Assembly (NCBI GenBank): GCA_002395085.1
Contig: DGVV01000130.1
Span: forward strand, 29,647-44,636
DNA from: Ruminococcus sp. UBA4275
Lineage (GTDB): Bacteria; Bacillota; Clostridia; Oscillospirales; Ruminococcaceae
Length of the DNA stretch: 14,990 nt
Reading direction: 5' to 3'
Part shown: piece by piece, positions 5,927 through 12,904 of the stretch
Numbering within the stretch: the stretch's first letter is position 1
How the letters are laid out: the number at the start of each line of letters is the position of its first letter
Translations under genes and position numbers: made by a program
The notes under the pieces: generated by a model
The model's database searches: none
Seen by the model: the letters and a program-made list of their open reading frames with translations, nothing else
Told to the model about the DNA's origin: nothing

Positions 5927-7330
5927 ATGGCAAGACAGCGTCCTGACCTCGACATTTCTGCACCGCGCAGTATGCAGCGCGCAGGAAAATTCACCGGACT
6001 GCTTCTGCTGCTGTTCTCCGCAGCACTTGTCTATCTCGCCTGGACACTCGTTACGAAATCGCCGTACTATATGGCAAAATCCGGCGGCACAACCTACGGC
6101 AAAGTCCTCGACCGCAGCGGAGATGTCCTCTTTGACGGCACACAGTCCCTCAGCAATTACCCCGCCGGTCAGTTCGCCGATGTCGGAAGCCTCATCGGGG
6201 ATACCAGCGGGCAGATGTCCAATACCATCGTCGCACGCAACATCGGGGAACTCGCAAATTACAGCTTCCTCTACGGCAACGGCGGCACGACTCTGCTCAA
6301 TACAACACTCTCCCATACCGCGAACAAAACCGTCTGGAATGCGTTCGGCGCGAAAAACGGTACTGCCATCGCCTATAACTGGAAAACCGGCGAGGTGCTG
6401 ATCTGCCTGAGCAAACCCTGCATCGACATCGCGCAGGGCTATGCCAATCTCGACTCCATGCCTTCCGGCAGCCTGCTGTGCAAGGCGTTCTATCCGACCG
6501 TTCCCGGCTCGACACAGAAGGTCTCCACGCTGATCGCCGCCTACGAAAAATGCGGCATCAAAAAGGTCAATGCCTTGGAGTTCAGCTGCTCCGGTTCGTG
6601 GGTCAACGCATCCGGCGGGCAGATCAACTGCCACCTCTCCAGCGGACACGGAATGCAGAATCTCTCAGAGGCTTTCGCCAATAGCTGCAACCCCTATTTC
6701 GCACAGCTTGTGCAGTCTGAGATGCTCCCCCTCTCCGCACTCATCGAGACCTATACCCGCATGGGCTATTCCGTCAACGGCGAGGAAGCTGAACCGCTCA
6801 CAATGGACGGCATCACCATCCCTGCCGCCTCCACTACCCTCACCGACAAGAACGAATTTGAGACGCAGTGGGGCGCTCTGGGACAGGGCAAAACGCTCGT
6901 CAGCCCCTTCCAGCTTATGCTGTGGGAAGGCGCAATCGCAAACGGCTCAGGCTCAGCCATCAAGCCCTATCTGCTCAGCAGCAAAACCGATACCGACGGC
7001 AATGTCACAAAACTCGGCGGCTTAAAGCCCACCGCGCAGATGTTCTCTGCGGAGGCTGCCGCGGCTGTCCGTGACATTATGACGGAGAACGCCGCCAATC
7101 ATTATGCATGGGCGTTCGGCAGCCGCAGATGCGGCGTCAAGAGCGGTACGGCACAGGTCAGGACAGACGGCAAAGAATATGAAAACTCCTTCCTCACCGG
7201 CTTCTGCCTCGATGATGACTGTCCCGTCGCATTCTGTGTGATGATTGAGGAGCGCACAAGCTCCGATGTCTCTGCACCGCAGATTGCAGGTACACTCCTG
7301 AACGCAGCAGCCGCAGCACTCGCGGAGTAA
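5927..7330 (+). CDS. Class B penicillin-binding protein, transpeptidase (PbpA-like)
   Basis: A 467-residue protein with a short cytoplasmic N-terminus, a transmembrane helix (about 22-42) and an extracytoplasmic domain. All transpeptidase motifs are intact: S195-T-Q-K198 within PGSTQK, S253-C-N255, and KSGT (405-408). The region entering the domain, GTAIAYNWKTGEVLICLSKP (145-164), and ALGQGKTLVSPFQL (317-330) are typical of class B PBPs. It crosslinks peptidoglycan made by the SEDS partner encoded one base upstream. The pre-catalytic region is short, as in PbpA-type proteins. ATG 5927 has AAGGGGGG eight bases before it; an earlier in-frame ATG lies inside the SEDS gene and is not used. The extracytoplasmic domain is rich in cysteine (for example 160, 165, 185, 221, 235, 402, 427, 432), unusual for an exported protein. 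CotH follows after 33 bp. Confidence 0.94.
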   Translation: MARQRPDLDISAPRSMQRAGKFTGLLLLLFSAALVYLAWTLVTKSPYYMAKSGGTTYGKVLDRSGDVLFDGTQSLSNYPAGQFADVGSLIGDTSGQMSNTIVARNIGELANYSFLYGNGGTTLLNTTLSHTANKTVWNAFGAKNGTAIAYNWKTGEVLICLSKPCIDIAQGYANLDSMPSGSLLCKAFYPTVPGSTQKVSTLIAAYEKCGIKKVNALEFSCSGSWVNASGGQINCHLSSGHGMQNLSEAFANSCNPYFAQLVQSEMLPLSALIETYTRMGYSVNGEEAEPLTMDGITIPAASTTLTDKNEFETQWGALGQGKTLVSPFQLMLWEGAIANGSGSAIKPYLLSSKTDTDGNVTKLGGLKPTAQMFSAEAAAAVRDIMTENAANHYAWAFGSRRCGVKSGTAQVRTDGKEYENSFLTGFCLDDDCPVAFCVMIEERTSSDVSAPQIAGTLLNAAAAALAE

Positions 7331-7363
7331 TCCGCCTGTACGATATTCATGAAAGGTGATGCT

Positions 7364-9601
7364 ATGAAATTCAGAACCGGCCTCCGGATTGCCGCAGCGG
7401 GATTGCTGCTTGCGGCTTGCGGCACTGGCATCTTTCTGTATTTCCGCGCTGCAAAGGAGACGGATCCGGTCTCTGCTGACAGCCCTCGCTCTGAGGCGGC
7501 AGCAGACACAACATCCCCTGCACAGGAAGAAGAACCGCCTGAACCGATCTATGAGGATATTCCCGCAGACCTGCTGCGCGTCAGCGGAATCTCCCCGCAG
7601 GCGGAAACCGATCTCGACTACGTGGACTGGTGGTACAGCGAATGGGAGGACTGCCGGTACATCTTCCTCCCCGCCACCGCAGACCGCAAAGCGCTTACCC
7701 TCTCCTACCGCGCAGATGCCCCGCTTGCACTCAACGGCACGGAGATTCTCTCCGGCAAACAGACCGATCTGCTCAGCACCGCCGATGAATTTACCGTGAC
7801 AGTCGGCAAAGAGGACTGCGGTACGCTGCGCATCCTGCAAAGTACGCTGCCGGTTGTCTATCTGACAGCAGACGCCGCGGGCGGACTCGACTATTTGGAT
7901 GAACATAAAGAGGCAGCCTGTACCGGCAGCATCCTCATGCTCAATGCCGACGGGTCTGTGGATTATGAGGGCAGCATCGCAAAACTCTCTGCACACGGCA
8001 ATTCCTCGTGGGATTACAGCACGAAAAAGCCCTATAACATCAAGCTCGATGAAAAGGCAAGCATTTACGGCATGGGCAAGGCGAAAAAATGGGTCTTCCT
8101 CAGCAATTTCCTTGACCACTCCCATCTGCGGAATACCCTCGCGGATGCCATGAGCCGGCAGGCTAAGCTTGCCTATACCATGAACTGCGTCTTCGTCGAT
8201 CTCTATGCGGAAGGCTCTTACCGCGGCACATATCAGATCTATGAGAAAATCGAAGTGCAGAAAAACCGCATCTCGATCACTGATCTCGAAAAGGCAACGG
8301 AACAGGTCAACGACGAACCGCTCTCCGCTTATCCGCAGCGGATTGCAGGGGCATACGATGAGGAGTATCACCTCGGATGCTGCCGCTATTACGACATCCC
8401 GCATGATCCCGCGGACATCACAGGCGGATACCTTGTGCAGTTTCAGCTCTATAACCGCTATCCCAGACATACCAAAAGCGGATTCGTGACCTCCCGCGGT
8501 CAGGCGGTGGAACTGGAAAGTCCGGAATATGCTTCCAAGGCACAGGTTTTGTATATCCGGCAGTTTATGCAGGATCTCGAAGATGCCATCTATTCCGAGG
8601 ACGGCTTCAACGATAAGGGGAAGCATTACAGTGAATACATCGACGTGGATTCGCTGGTGCTGGGGTATCTCATTCAGGAGATCACAGAAAATGCCGACGG
8701 CAGCTACACCAGCTTCTATTTCTGGAAGGAATCGGATTCTGCCGGAGACGGCAAGCTGCATTACGGGCCTGTCTGGGATTTCGACCTCGCTTACTGCAAT
8801 TTCAGCCGCGCTGTGACTGCGGCAGACGGCGTAACACGCTACTCTGCACGTACCGGTGAACTGTATGCGGCGTTTATGCCGATTTCCGGTTATGATGTCA
8901 CCGGCGAAAGTGACCGCACCGCACTCGGTGAAAACTGGCTCATGAAACTCTGGCAGAAAGAAGAATTCCGCGGCAGAGCCATTGAACTCTATTTCGATGT
9001 CTTCGATGAATTCCTCGCAAAACTCGCAGATCCGGAACAGAAAGGCGGCGATCTCGTCACGAAAATGGCTGAGCCGCTGACCGCTTCCGCAATCATGAAC
9101 AATGCCCGCTGGCATACCTACGGCGGCAAGGATTATAAGCCGCTTGGCCCGCTGAACGGCAATGACTATCCCGAATGTGTGGAATACGTCCGCAGCTTTC
9201 TGATGAAACGGCGCAGCGTTCTGCGGGAAATCTACTTCAATGAAGGCAGGCAGATCCTTCAGGATCTTTTCGATGCGGCACTGGAAAACATCGACTATGA
9301 ACGCTATGACGAGGAAAGCCGCGCTGCAATCGAAACAATCCTCTCCGAAACGGCATACGCAATCGAAAGCATTCCGGACTATGAGGAGGCACGGAAAATG
9401 CTGGATGACAGTCTCGGCCGGCTGGATGACCTTCCGCAGACTGACCCGCCTGAACAGCCCGATGAACCCGAAGAACCGCATACAGAACCCCATACAGAAC
9501 CCCGCACAGAGCCGCATACGGAAGCTCAAACCGAAACTTCTGCAAACCCGCATACGGAAATCCATACCGAAATTCATACGATCGGAGGCGAAGAACCATG
9601 A
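7364..9601 (+). CDS. CotH-kinase-family envelope protein
   Basis: A 745-residue protein with a hydrophobic N-terminal helix (about 6-27) that includes LAAC (16-19), a lipobox-like sequence. The hydrophobic stretch continues after the Cys, so membrane anchor or lipoprotein cannot be decided. An acidic, Pro-rich linker (about 31-68) and a beta-rich region (about 70-165) come before the CotH domain (about 165-625): HGNSSW (211-216) where most members have RGNSS, the KK-PYNIKL stretch (221-228), KKWVFLSNF with D251, RNTLA (256-260), YRGTYQIYEKIE (286-297), GGYLVQF (354-360) and WDFD (471-474). CotH of Bacillus subtilis phosphorylates spore coat proteins; relatives in Ruminococcus are extracellular. 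The C-terminus is a PHTE-type repeat (705-739). Start 7364 follows AAAGGTG; an ATG at 7349 lacks a site. Its stop overlaps the next gene. Confidence 0.88.
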   Translation: MKFRTGLRIAAAGLLLAACGTGIFLYFRAAKETDPVSADSPRSEAAADTTSPAQEEEPPEPIYEDIPADLLRVSGISPQAETDLDYVDWWYSEWEDCRYIFLPATADRKALTLSYRADAPLALNGTEILSGKQTDLLSTADEFTVTVGKEDCGTLRILQSTLPVVYLTADAAGGLDYLDEHKEAACTGSILMLNADGSVDYEGSIAKLSAHGNSSWDYSTKKPYNIKLDEKASIYGMGKAKKWVFLSNFLDHSHLRNTLADAMSRQAKLAYTMNCVFVDLYAEGSYRGTYQIYEKIEVQKNRISITDLEKATEQVNDEPLSAYPQRIAGAYDEEYHLGCCRYYDIPHDPADITGGYLVQFQLYNRYPRHTKSGFVTSRGQAVELESPEYASKAQVLYIRQFMQDLEDAIYSEDGFNDKGKHYSEYIDVDSLVLGYLIQEITENADGSYTSFYFWKESDSAGDGKLHYGPVWDFDLAYCNFSRAVTAADGVTRYSARTGELYAAFMPISGYDVTGESDRTALGENWLMKLWQKEEFRGRAIELYFDVFDEFLAKLADPEQKGGDLVTKMAEPLTASAIMNNARWHTYGGKDYKPLGPLNGNDYPECVEYVRSFLMKRRSVLREIYFNEGRQILQDLFDAALENIDYERYDEESRAAIETILSETAYAIESIPDYEEARKMLDDSLGRLDDLPQTDPPEQPDEPEEPHTEPHTEPRTEPHTEAQTETSANPHTEIHTEIHTIGGEEP
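9476..9580 (+). repeat. Degenerate PHTE tetrapeptide repeat at the CotH C-terminus
   Basis: About eight imperfect 12-bp units of the type CCN-CAT-ACA-GAA encode PHTE, PRTE, AQTE and IHTE variants (residues 705-739 of the CotH-like protein). It is a flexible Pro/Thr/Glu tail of a kind prone to length variation. Confidence 0.8.
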
Positions 9602-10299
9602 TCCTGCTCACAGGTGATACGCACGGCGAGATCGACATCAGCAAGCTCAGCAACGCCCGCAGGCAAAACCGCGAACGCTTTGCCAGTATGACAAAGGACG
9701 ATTATCTCATCATCCTCGGCGATTTCGGATTCGTCTGGGACGGCGGCGCAACCGATGACTGGTGGCTCGACTGGCTCAATACCAAGCCCTATACCACACT
9801 GTTCATCGACGGCAACCATGAGAATTTTGATCTGCTGAATGCCTACCCTGTTGAGGAGTGGCACGGCGGAAAGATTCAGCGCATCCGGGAAAGTGTGCTG
9901 CATCTCATGCGCGGACAGTTCTTTGAAATCGCAGGAAAATCCTTCTTCACTATGGGCGGTGCGGAAAGTCATGATATGGATGCCCGCAAGGAAGGCGTGA
10001 GCTGGTGGCGGCAGGAAATGCCCTGCGATGCCGAATATGAGGAAGCACGCCGCAATCTCGAAGCACATGGCTGGAAAGCCGATTTCGTCCTCACGCACAG
10101 CCTGCCCTCCTGCATCCAGAACCTCTGGTTTGACGGCGAGGATTACTACCACACAAACCGCCTCACCGATTTCTTTGATGAGGTCTACGAAAAGCTCGAT
10201 TTCAAAGAGTGGTACAGCGGGCATTATCACATGGATGTGATGGTGCAGTCGCATCCGCAGGTGTGTATGCTGTATAACGACATCCGCCAGATCCTCTGA
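9598..10299 (+). CDS. Calcineurin-like metallophosphoesterase
   Basis: A 233-residue cytoplasmic protein with the full two-metal phosphoesterase set: GDTHG (D7, H9), GDFG (D42), GNHE (N73, H74), TH (H167) and GHYH (H209, H211). No signal peptide or membrane helix is present. Homologues are common in clostridia and are annotated only as metallophosphoesterases; the substrate is not known and could be nucleotide, protein or phosphodiester. It starts at the ATGA overlap with the CotH-family stop (9598-9601), with GGAGG at 9583-9587, so translation is coupled to CotH. Pairing a kinase fold with a phosphatase fold is suggestive, but CotH is predicted outside the membrane and this protein inside, which argues against direct reversal. 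Confidence 0.92.
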   Translation: MILLTGDTHGEIDISKLSNARRQNRERFASMTKDDYLIILGDFGFVWDGGATDDWWLDWLNTKPYTTLFIDGNHENFDLLNAYPVEEWHGGKIQRIRESVLHLMRGQFFEIAGKSFFTMGGAESHDMDARKEGVSWWRQEMPCDAEYEEARRNLEAHGWKADFVLTHSLPSCIQNLWFDGEDYYHTNRLTDFFDEVYEKLDFKEWYSGHYHMDVMVQSHPQVCMLYNDIRQIL

Positions 10300-10318
10300 C
10301 GCAATGCCCTCCGCCAGC

Positions 10319-10347
10319 TTGACAAACGGCTGGACATTGGCTATAAT
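10319..10347 (+). promoter_or_regulatory. Consensus sigma-A promoter of the uracil uptake/salvage genes
   Basis: A perfect TTGACA (10319-10324), a 17-bp spacer and a perfect TATAAT (10342-10347). CCAGC (10314-10318) and GCTGG (10329-10333) form a short inverted repeat that spans the -35 box. The transcript would begin near the GGGA at 10352-10355. Confidence 0.92.
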
Positions 10348-10369
10348 AAAAGGGATCACGCGGCATTGC

Positions 10370-10404
10370 CACCCCGTCCGAATGCCACGGACGGGGTGAT
10401 TTTT
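10370..10404 (+). terminator. Leader terminator/attenuator upstream of the uracil permease
   Basis: A perfect 11-bp GC-rich stem (10370-10380 with 10388-10398, CACCCCGTCCG), a 7-nt loop and ATTTTT. It lies after the promoter and before the ribosome binding site, so a fraction of transcripts should stop here. Because no terminator was found after the metallophosphoesterase gene, it may also end readthrough from the upstream operon. GGCATT (10362-10367) can pair with the loop bases AATGCC (10381-10386), a possible competing fold. No PyrR-type binding loop is recognisable. Confidence 0.85.
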
Positions 10405-10434
10405 CTGCCGCGGAAAAAAGGAGGTATGCAACCC

Positions 10435-11922
10435 ATGAAACTCGCGTATGACATCTCAGACAAGCCCAAGACCGGCAGGCTCATTGTGTTCGCCTTGCAG
10501 CAAATGCTGGCGATTCTCGCGGCAACCATTGCCGTGCCAATGATCATCGGAAACGGTCTCACACCAGCCGCCGCAATGTTCGGCGCAGGCGTCGGCACAA
10601 TCGTTTATCTGCTCTTTACCAAGCGCCGAAGTCCCGTGTTTCTCGGCTCATCCTTTGCATTCCTCGGCTCAATGTCTGCGGCGTTTGCCGGTGCTGCCAC
10701 AATGGAACTCGGCGCACTCGGTCTGCTGCTCGGCGCAATCCTCGCGGGACTTGTTTACGTCCTCATCGCGCTCATCATCAAATCAACCGGTGTCGGCTGG
10801 CTCAACCGCCTCATGCCGCCCGTTGTCATCGGCCCGACTGTCGCCATCATCGGTCTTTCCCTCGCGGGCAATGCCGTCGGTGATCTGCAAAAAGGCGATG
10901 TCCTCCTCAGCGACGGAACTGCTGCTGCATCCCCCTATGCCGCGATTATCTGCGGCCTCGTCACGCTCGCAACCGTCATGCTCTGCTCGACCTTCGGCAA
11001 AAAGATGATGAAGCTCGTGCCGTTCATCATCGGCATTCTCGCCGGATATGCCTGCGCCGCAATCCTCACCGCAATCGGCAGCGCGGCAGGCATCGACGCA
11101 CTCCGGCTCGTCGATTTCAGCGTCTTCGGCAGATATATGCTGCCCGACGGTGCTGTTTCCCTTTCCACCTTCTTCAGCGTGCCGGATTTCACCTTTCTCA
11201 GCGCTGCAAAAGGGCTCTCCGATCTCGACGCCGGCTATTTCGCCACGGTCTTTGCCGCTTATGTGCCGGTGGCATTCGTGGTGTTCGCGGAACACGTTGC
11301 GGACCATAAGAACCTCTCCTCCGTCATCGGCAGAGACCTGCTCACCGATCCCGGTCTGAGCAATACGCTTCTCGGTGACGGCATCGGTTCTATGGCAGGT
11401 GCATTCTTCGGCGGCTGCCCCAATACCACCTACGGTGAATCCATCGCCTGCGTTGCCATTACCGGAAACGCAAGCACCGTCACGATTTTCACTGCGGCAA
11501 TCGGCTGCATTCTGTTCTCGTTCATCACCCCGCTCATCGCCTTTGTGGATTCGATTCCCTCCTGCGTCATGGGCGGTGTCTGCATCGCGCTCTACGGCTT
11601 CATCGCGGTTTCCGGTCTCAAGATGCTGCAAAAGGTTGATCTGAACAGCAACCGCAATCTGTTCACGGCATCGGTCATCCTCATCGCCGGCATCGGCGGA
11701 CTGAGCATCAGCTTCGGCAAGGTCACGGTCACGGAGATTGCCACCGCACTCATCCTCGGCATCCTGACCAATCTCATGCTTGCGAAAGCAGGCGGCGATG
11801 CACCGCTGCCGGAAGAATCTCCCGCACCGGCAAAATCCCCCGCAAAGCAATCCGCTCCGGCGGCTGCGCGCCCGCAGAATCATAACAAAAAGCAGCATCG
11901 GAACAAGAAGAAAAAGAAGTGA
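10435..11922 (+). CDS. uraA: Uracil permease, NCS2/UraA family
   Basis: A 495-residue transporter of the nucleobase:cation symporter-2 family with about 14 hydrophobic segments. Visible family features are the N-terminal ALQQMLAILAATIAVPMI (20-37), PVFLGSSFAF (66-75), MPPVVIGPTVAIIGLSL (124-140), FAEHVADHKNLSSVIG (about 284-299) containing the substrate-binding Glu region, and GGCPNTTYGESI (about 326-337), the second substrate signature. It imports uracil; the next gene converts uracil to UMP. Start 10435 is ten bases from AAGGAGG (10418-10424); ATG 10426 is only one base away and less likely. The last 43 residues (453-495) form a Pro/Ala-rich then strongly basic tail ending in five Lys. Xanthine or other nucleobases are less likely given the adjacent upp gene. 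Confidence 0.92.
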   Translation: MKLAYDISDKPKTGRLIVFALQQMLAILAATIAVPMIIGNGLTPAAAMFGAGVGTIVYLLFTKRRSPVFLGSSFAFLGSMSAAFAGAATMELGALGLLLGAILAGLVYVLIALIIKSTGVGWLNRLMPPVVIGPTVAIIGLSLAGNAVGDLQKGDVLLSDGTAAASPYAAIICGLVTLATVMLCSTFGKKMMKLVPFIIGILAGYACAAILTAIGSAAGIDALRLVDFSVFGRYMLPDGAVSLSTFFSVPDFTFLSAAKGLSDLDAGYFATVFAAYVPVAFVVFAEHVADHKNLSSVIGRDLLTDPGLSNTLLGDGIGSMAGAFFGGCPNTTYGESIACVAITGNASTVTIFTAAIGCILFSFITPLIAFVDSIPSCVMGGVCIALYGFIAVSGLKMLQKVDLNSNRNLFTASVILIAGIGGLSISFGKVTVTEIATALILGILTNLMLAKAGGDAPLPEESPAPAKSPAKQSAPAAARPQNHNKKQHRNKKKKK

Positions 11923-11949
11923 ACACAGCTCATTTCCACCGTCATTTGC

Positions 11950-12005
11950 CTGCTCTGCCGGCTGATGATGCACAGAAACCTGCGCGGCACATCTGCACAG
12001 AGCAG
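11950..12005 (+). repeat. Inverted repeat in the uraA-upp spacer
   Basis: CTGCTCTG (11950-11957) can pair with CAGAGCAG (11998-12005), enclosing a further CCG/CGG pairing. There is no T run, so it is not a terminator; it may be an mRNA structure between two co-transcribed genes, or chance. Confidence 0.35.
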
Positions 12006-12048
12006 TCATCAAACACACGTAAAACCAGACAGAAAGGAAGTTTTCAAA

Positions 12049-12678
12049 ATGGCAAAGACTGTTGTCCTCGAACATCCGCTCATCCAGCACAAGATCTCGC
12101 TGCTGCGCGATGAGAACACCGGTACACGCGATTTCCGCATTCTCGTGGAGGAAATCGCCATGCTCATGGGCTACGAAGCCCTCCGTGATCTCCCGACCGA
12201 ACTCGTCGAGGTCAAAACCCCGATTGCTGCCGCGCAGGTACCGATGCTCTCCGGCAAAAAGCTCGCTGTTGTCCCGATTCTCCGCGCAGGTCTCGGCATG
12301 GTGGACGGCATCCTCAAGCTCGTCCCCTCGGCAAAGGTCGGCCACATCGGGCTGTACCGCGATGAGGTCACCCACGAGCCGCATGAATATTACTGCAAGC
12401 TGCCCGGCGGCATCGCAGACCGCCTTGTCATCCTGCCTGACCCTATGCTTGCAACCGGCGGTTCTGCCATTCAGGCAGTCGATTTCATTAAGGCAAAGGG
12501 CTGCACGAATATCAAGTTCATGTGCGTGATTGCCGCGCCGGAAGGACTCAAAGCCCTGCGCGAAGCACATCCCGATATTGACATCTACTGCGGCTGCCTC
12601 GACAGCCACCTCAATGAAGACGCTTACATCGTTCCGGGTCTCGGAGATGCAGGCGACCGTATCTTCGGCACAAAATAA
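12049..12678 (+). CDS. upp: Uracil phosphoribosyltransferase
   Basis: A 209-residue cytoplasmic enzyme of the usual length that makes UMP and pyrophosphate from uracil and PRPP. Key elements are the PILRAGLGM region (76-84), the flexible loop with GLYRDE (101-106), the PRPP-binding loop LPDPMLATGGSA (129-140), and the C-terminal uracil site GDAGDRIFGT (199-208). It follows the uracil permease by 126 bp on the same strand, with no terminator or convincing promoter between, so the pair is probably an operon for pyrimidine salvage. ATG 12049 has AAAGGAAG (12033-12040) eight bases upstream; an in-frame start at 11965 gives an extra N-terminus unlike the family. A strong terminator follows. Confidence 0.97.
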   Translation: MAKTVVLEHPLIQHKISLLRDENTGTRDFRILVEEIAMLMGYEALRDLPTELVEVKTPIAAAQVPMLSGKKLAVVPILRAGLGMVDGILKLVPSAKVGHIGLYRDEVTHEPHEYYCKLPGGIADRLVILPDPMLATGGSAIQAVDFIKAKGCTNIKFMCVIAAPEGLKALREAHPDIDIYCGCLDSHLNEDAYIVPGLGDAGDRIFGTK

Positions 12679-12691
12679 CCGGAATCTGAAA

Positions 12692-12732
12692 ACAGCCCGC
12701 GGAGCAATCAGCGCTTCGCGGGCTGTATTTTA
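12692..12732 (+). terminator. Rho-independent terminator of upp
   Basis: A 14-bp stem with one G-T pair (12692-12705 with 12713-12726, core ACAGCCCGCG), a 7-nt loop and the T-rich tail ATTTTATT. A second, weaker hairpin (AGCGC 12772-12776 with GCGCT 12792-12796) followed by seven or more T lies further down. Confidence 0.9.
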
Positions 12733-12816
12733 TTCATTCCTGAAATATATCAAAATATTGAGGAAATTTTGAGCGCATACCACAAAATCAGGCGCTTTTT
12801 TTCGGCAGAATGACAC

Positions 12817-12845
12817 TGGAAATCCTGAAAAGTTTATGTTATAAT
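12817..12845 (+). promoter_or_regulatory. Promoter of the transglutaminase-dockerin gene
   Basis: A perfect TATAAT (12840-12845) is preceded by TGT, an extended -10. At 17-bp spacing the -35 box reads TGGAAA (12817-12822), a moderate match. It lies 59 bp upstream of the start codon. Confidence 0.65.
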
Positions 12846-12904
12846 TGCAATATAAGGATATTGTCCGCAAGATTCGCTTATCAGATCAATGAGGGGGATT
12901 TATC

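Noticed and set aside
7022..9577. An 851-codon open frame on the minus strand opposite the CotH-family gene.
   Set aside because: The plus-strand reading has CotH motifs, a membrane segment, a ribosome binding site and coupling to the next gene. The antisense frame gives Phe/Ile/Cys-rich protein with no recognisable domain and arises from codon bias.
10319..10434. A PyrR-binding attenuator in front of the uracil permease.
   Set aside because: The leader is only about 50 nt before the terminator and lacks the conserved PyrR anti-antiterminator loop; only a plain terminator and short alternative pairings are visible.
10783..12609. A 608-codon minus-strand open frame across uraA and upp.
   Set aside because: It spans two well-recognised plus-strand genes and their spacer, and its translation is a His/Asp/Glu/Cys-rich shadow with no family resemblance.
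12771..12802. A second terminator after upp.
   Set aside because: The stem is only five base pairs with a 15-nt loop; the strong terminator at 12692-12732 already explains the transcript end, so it is mentioned only as weak backup.
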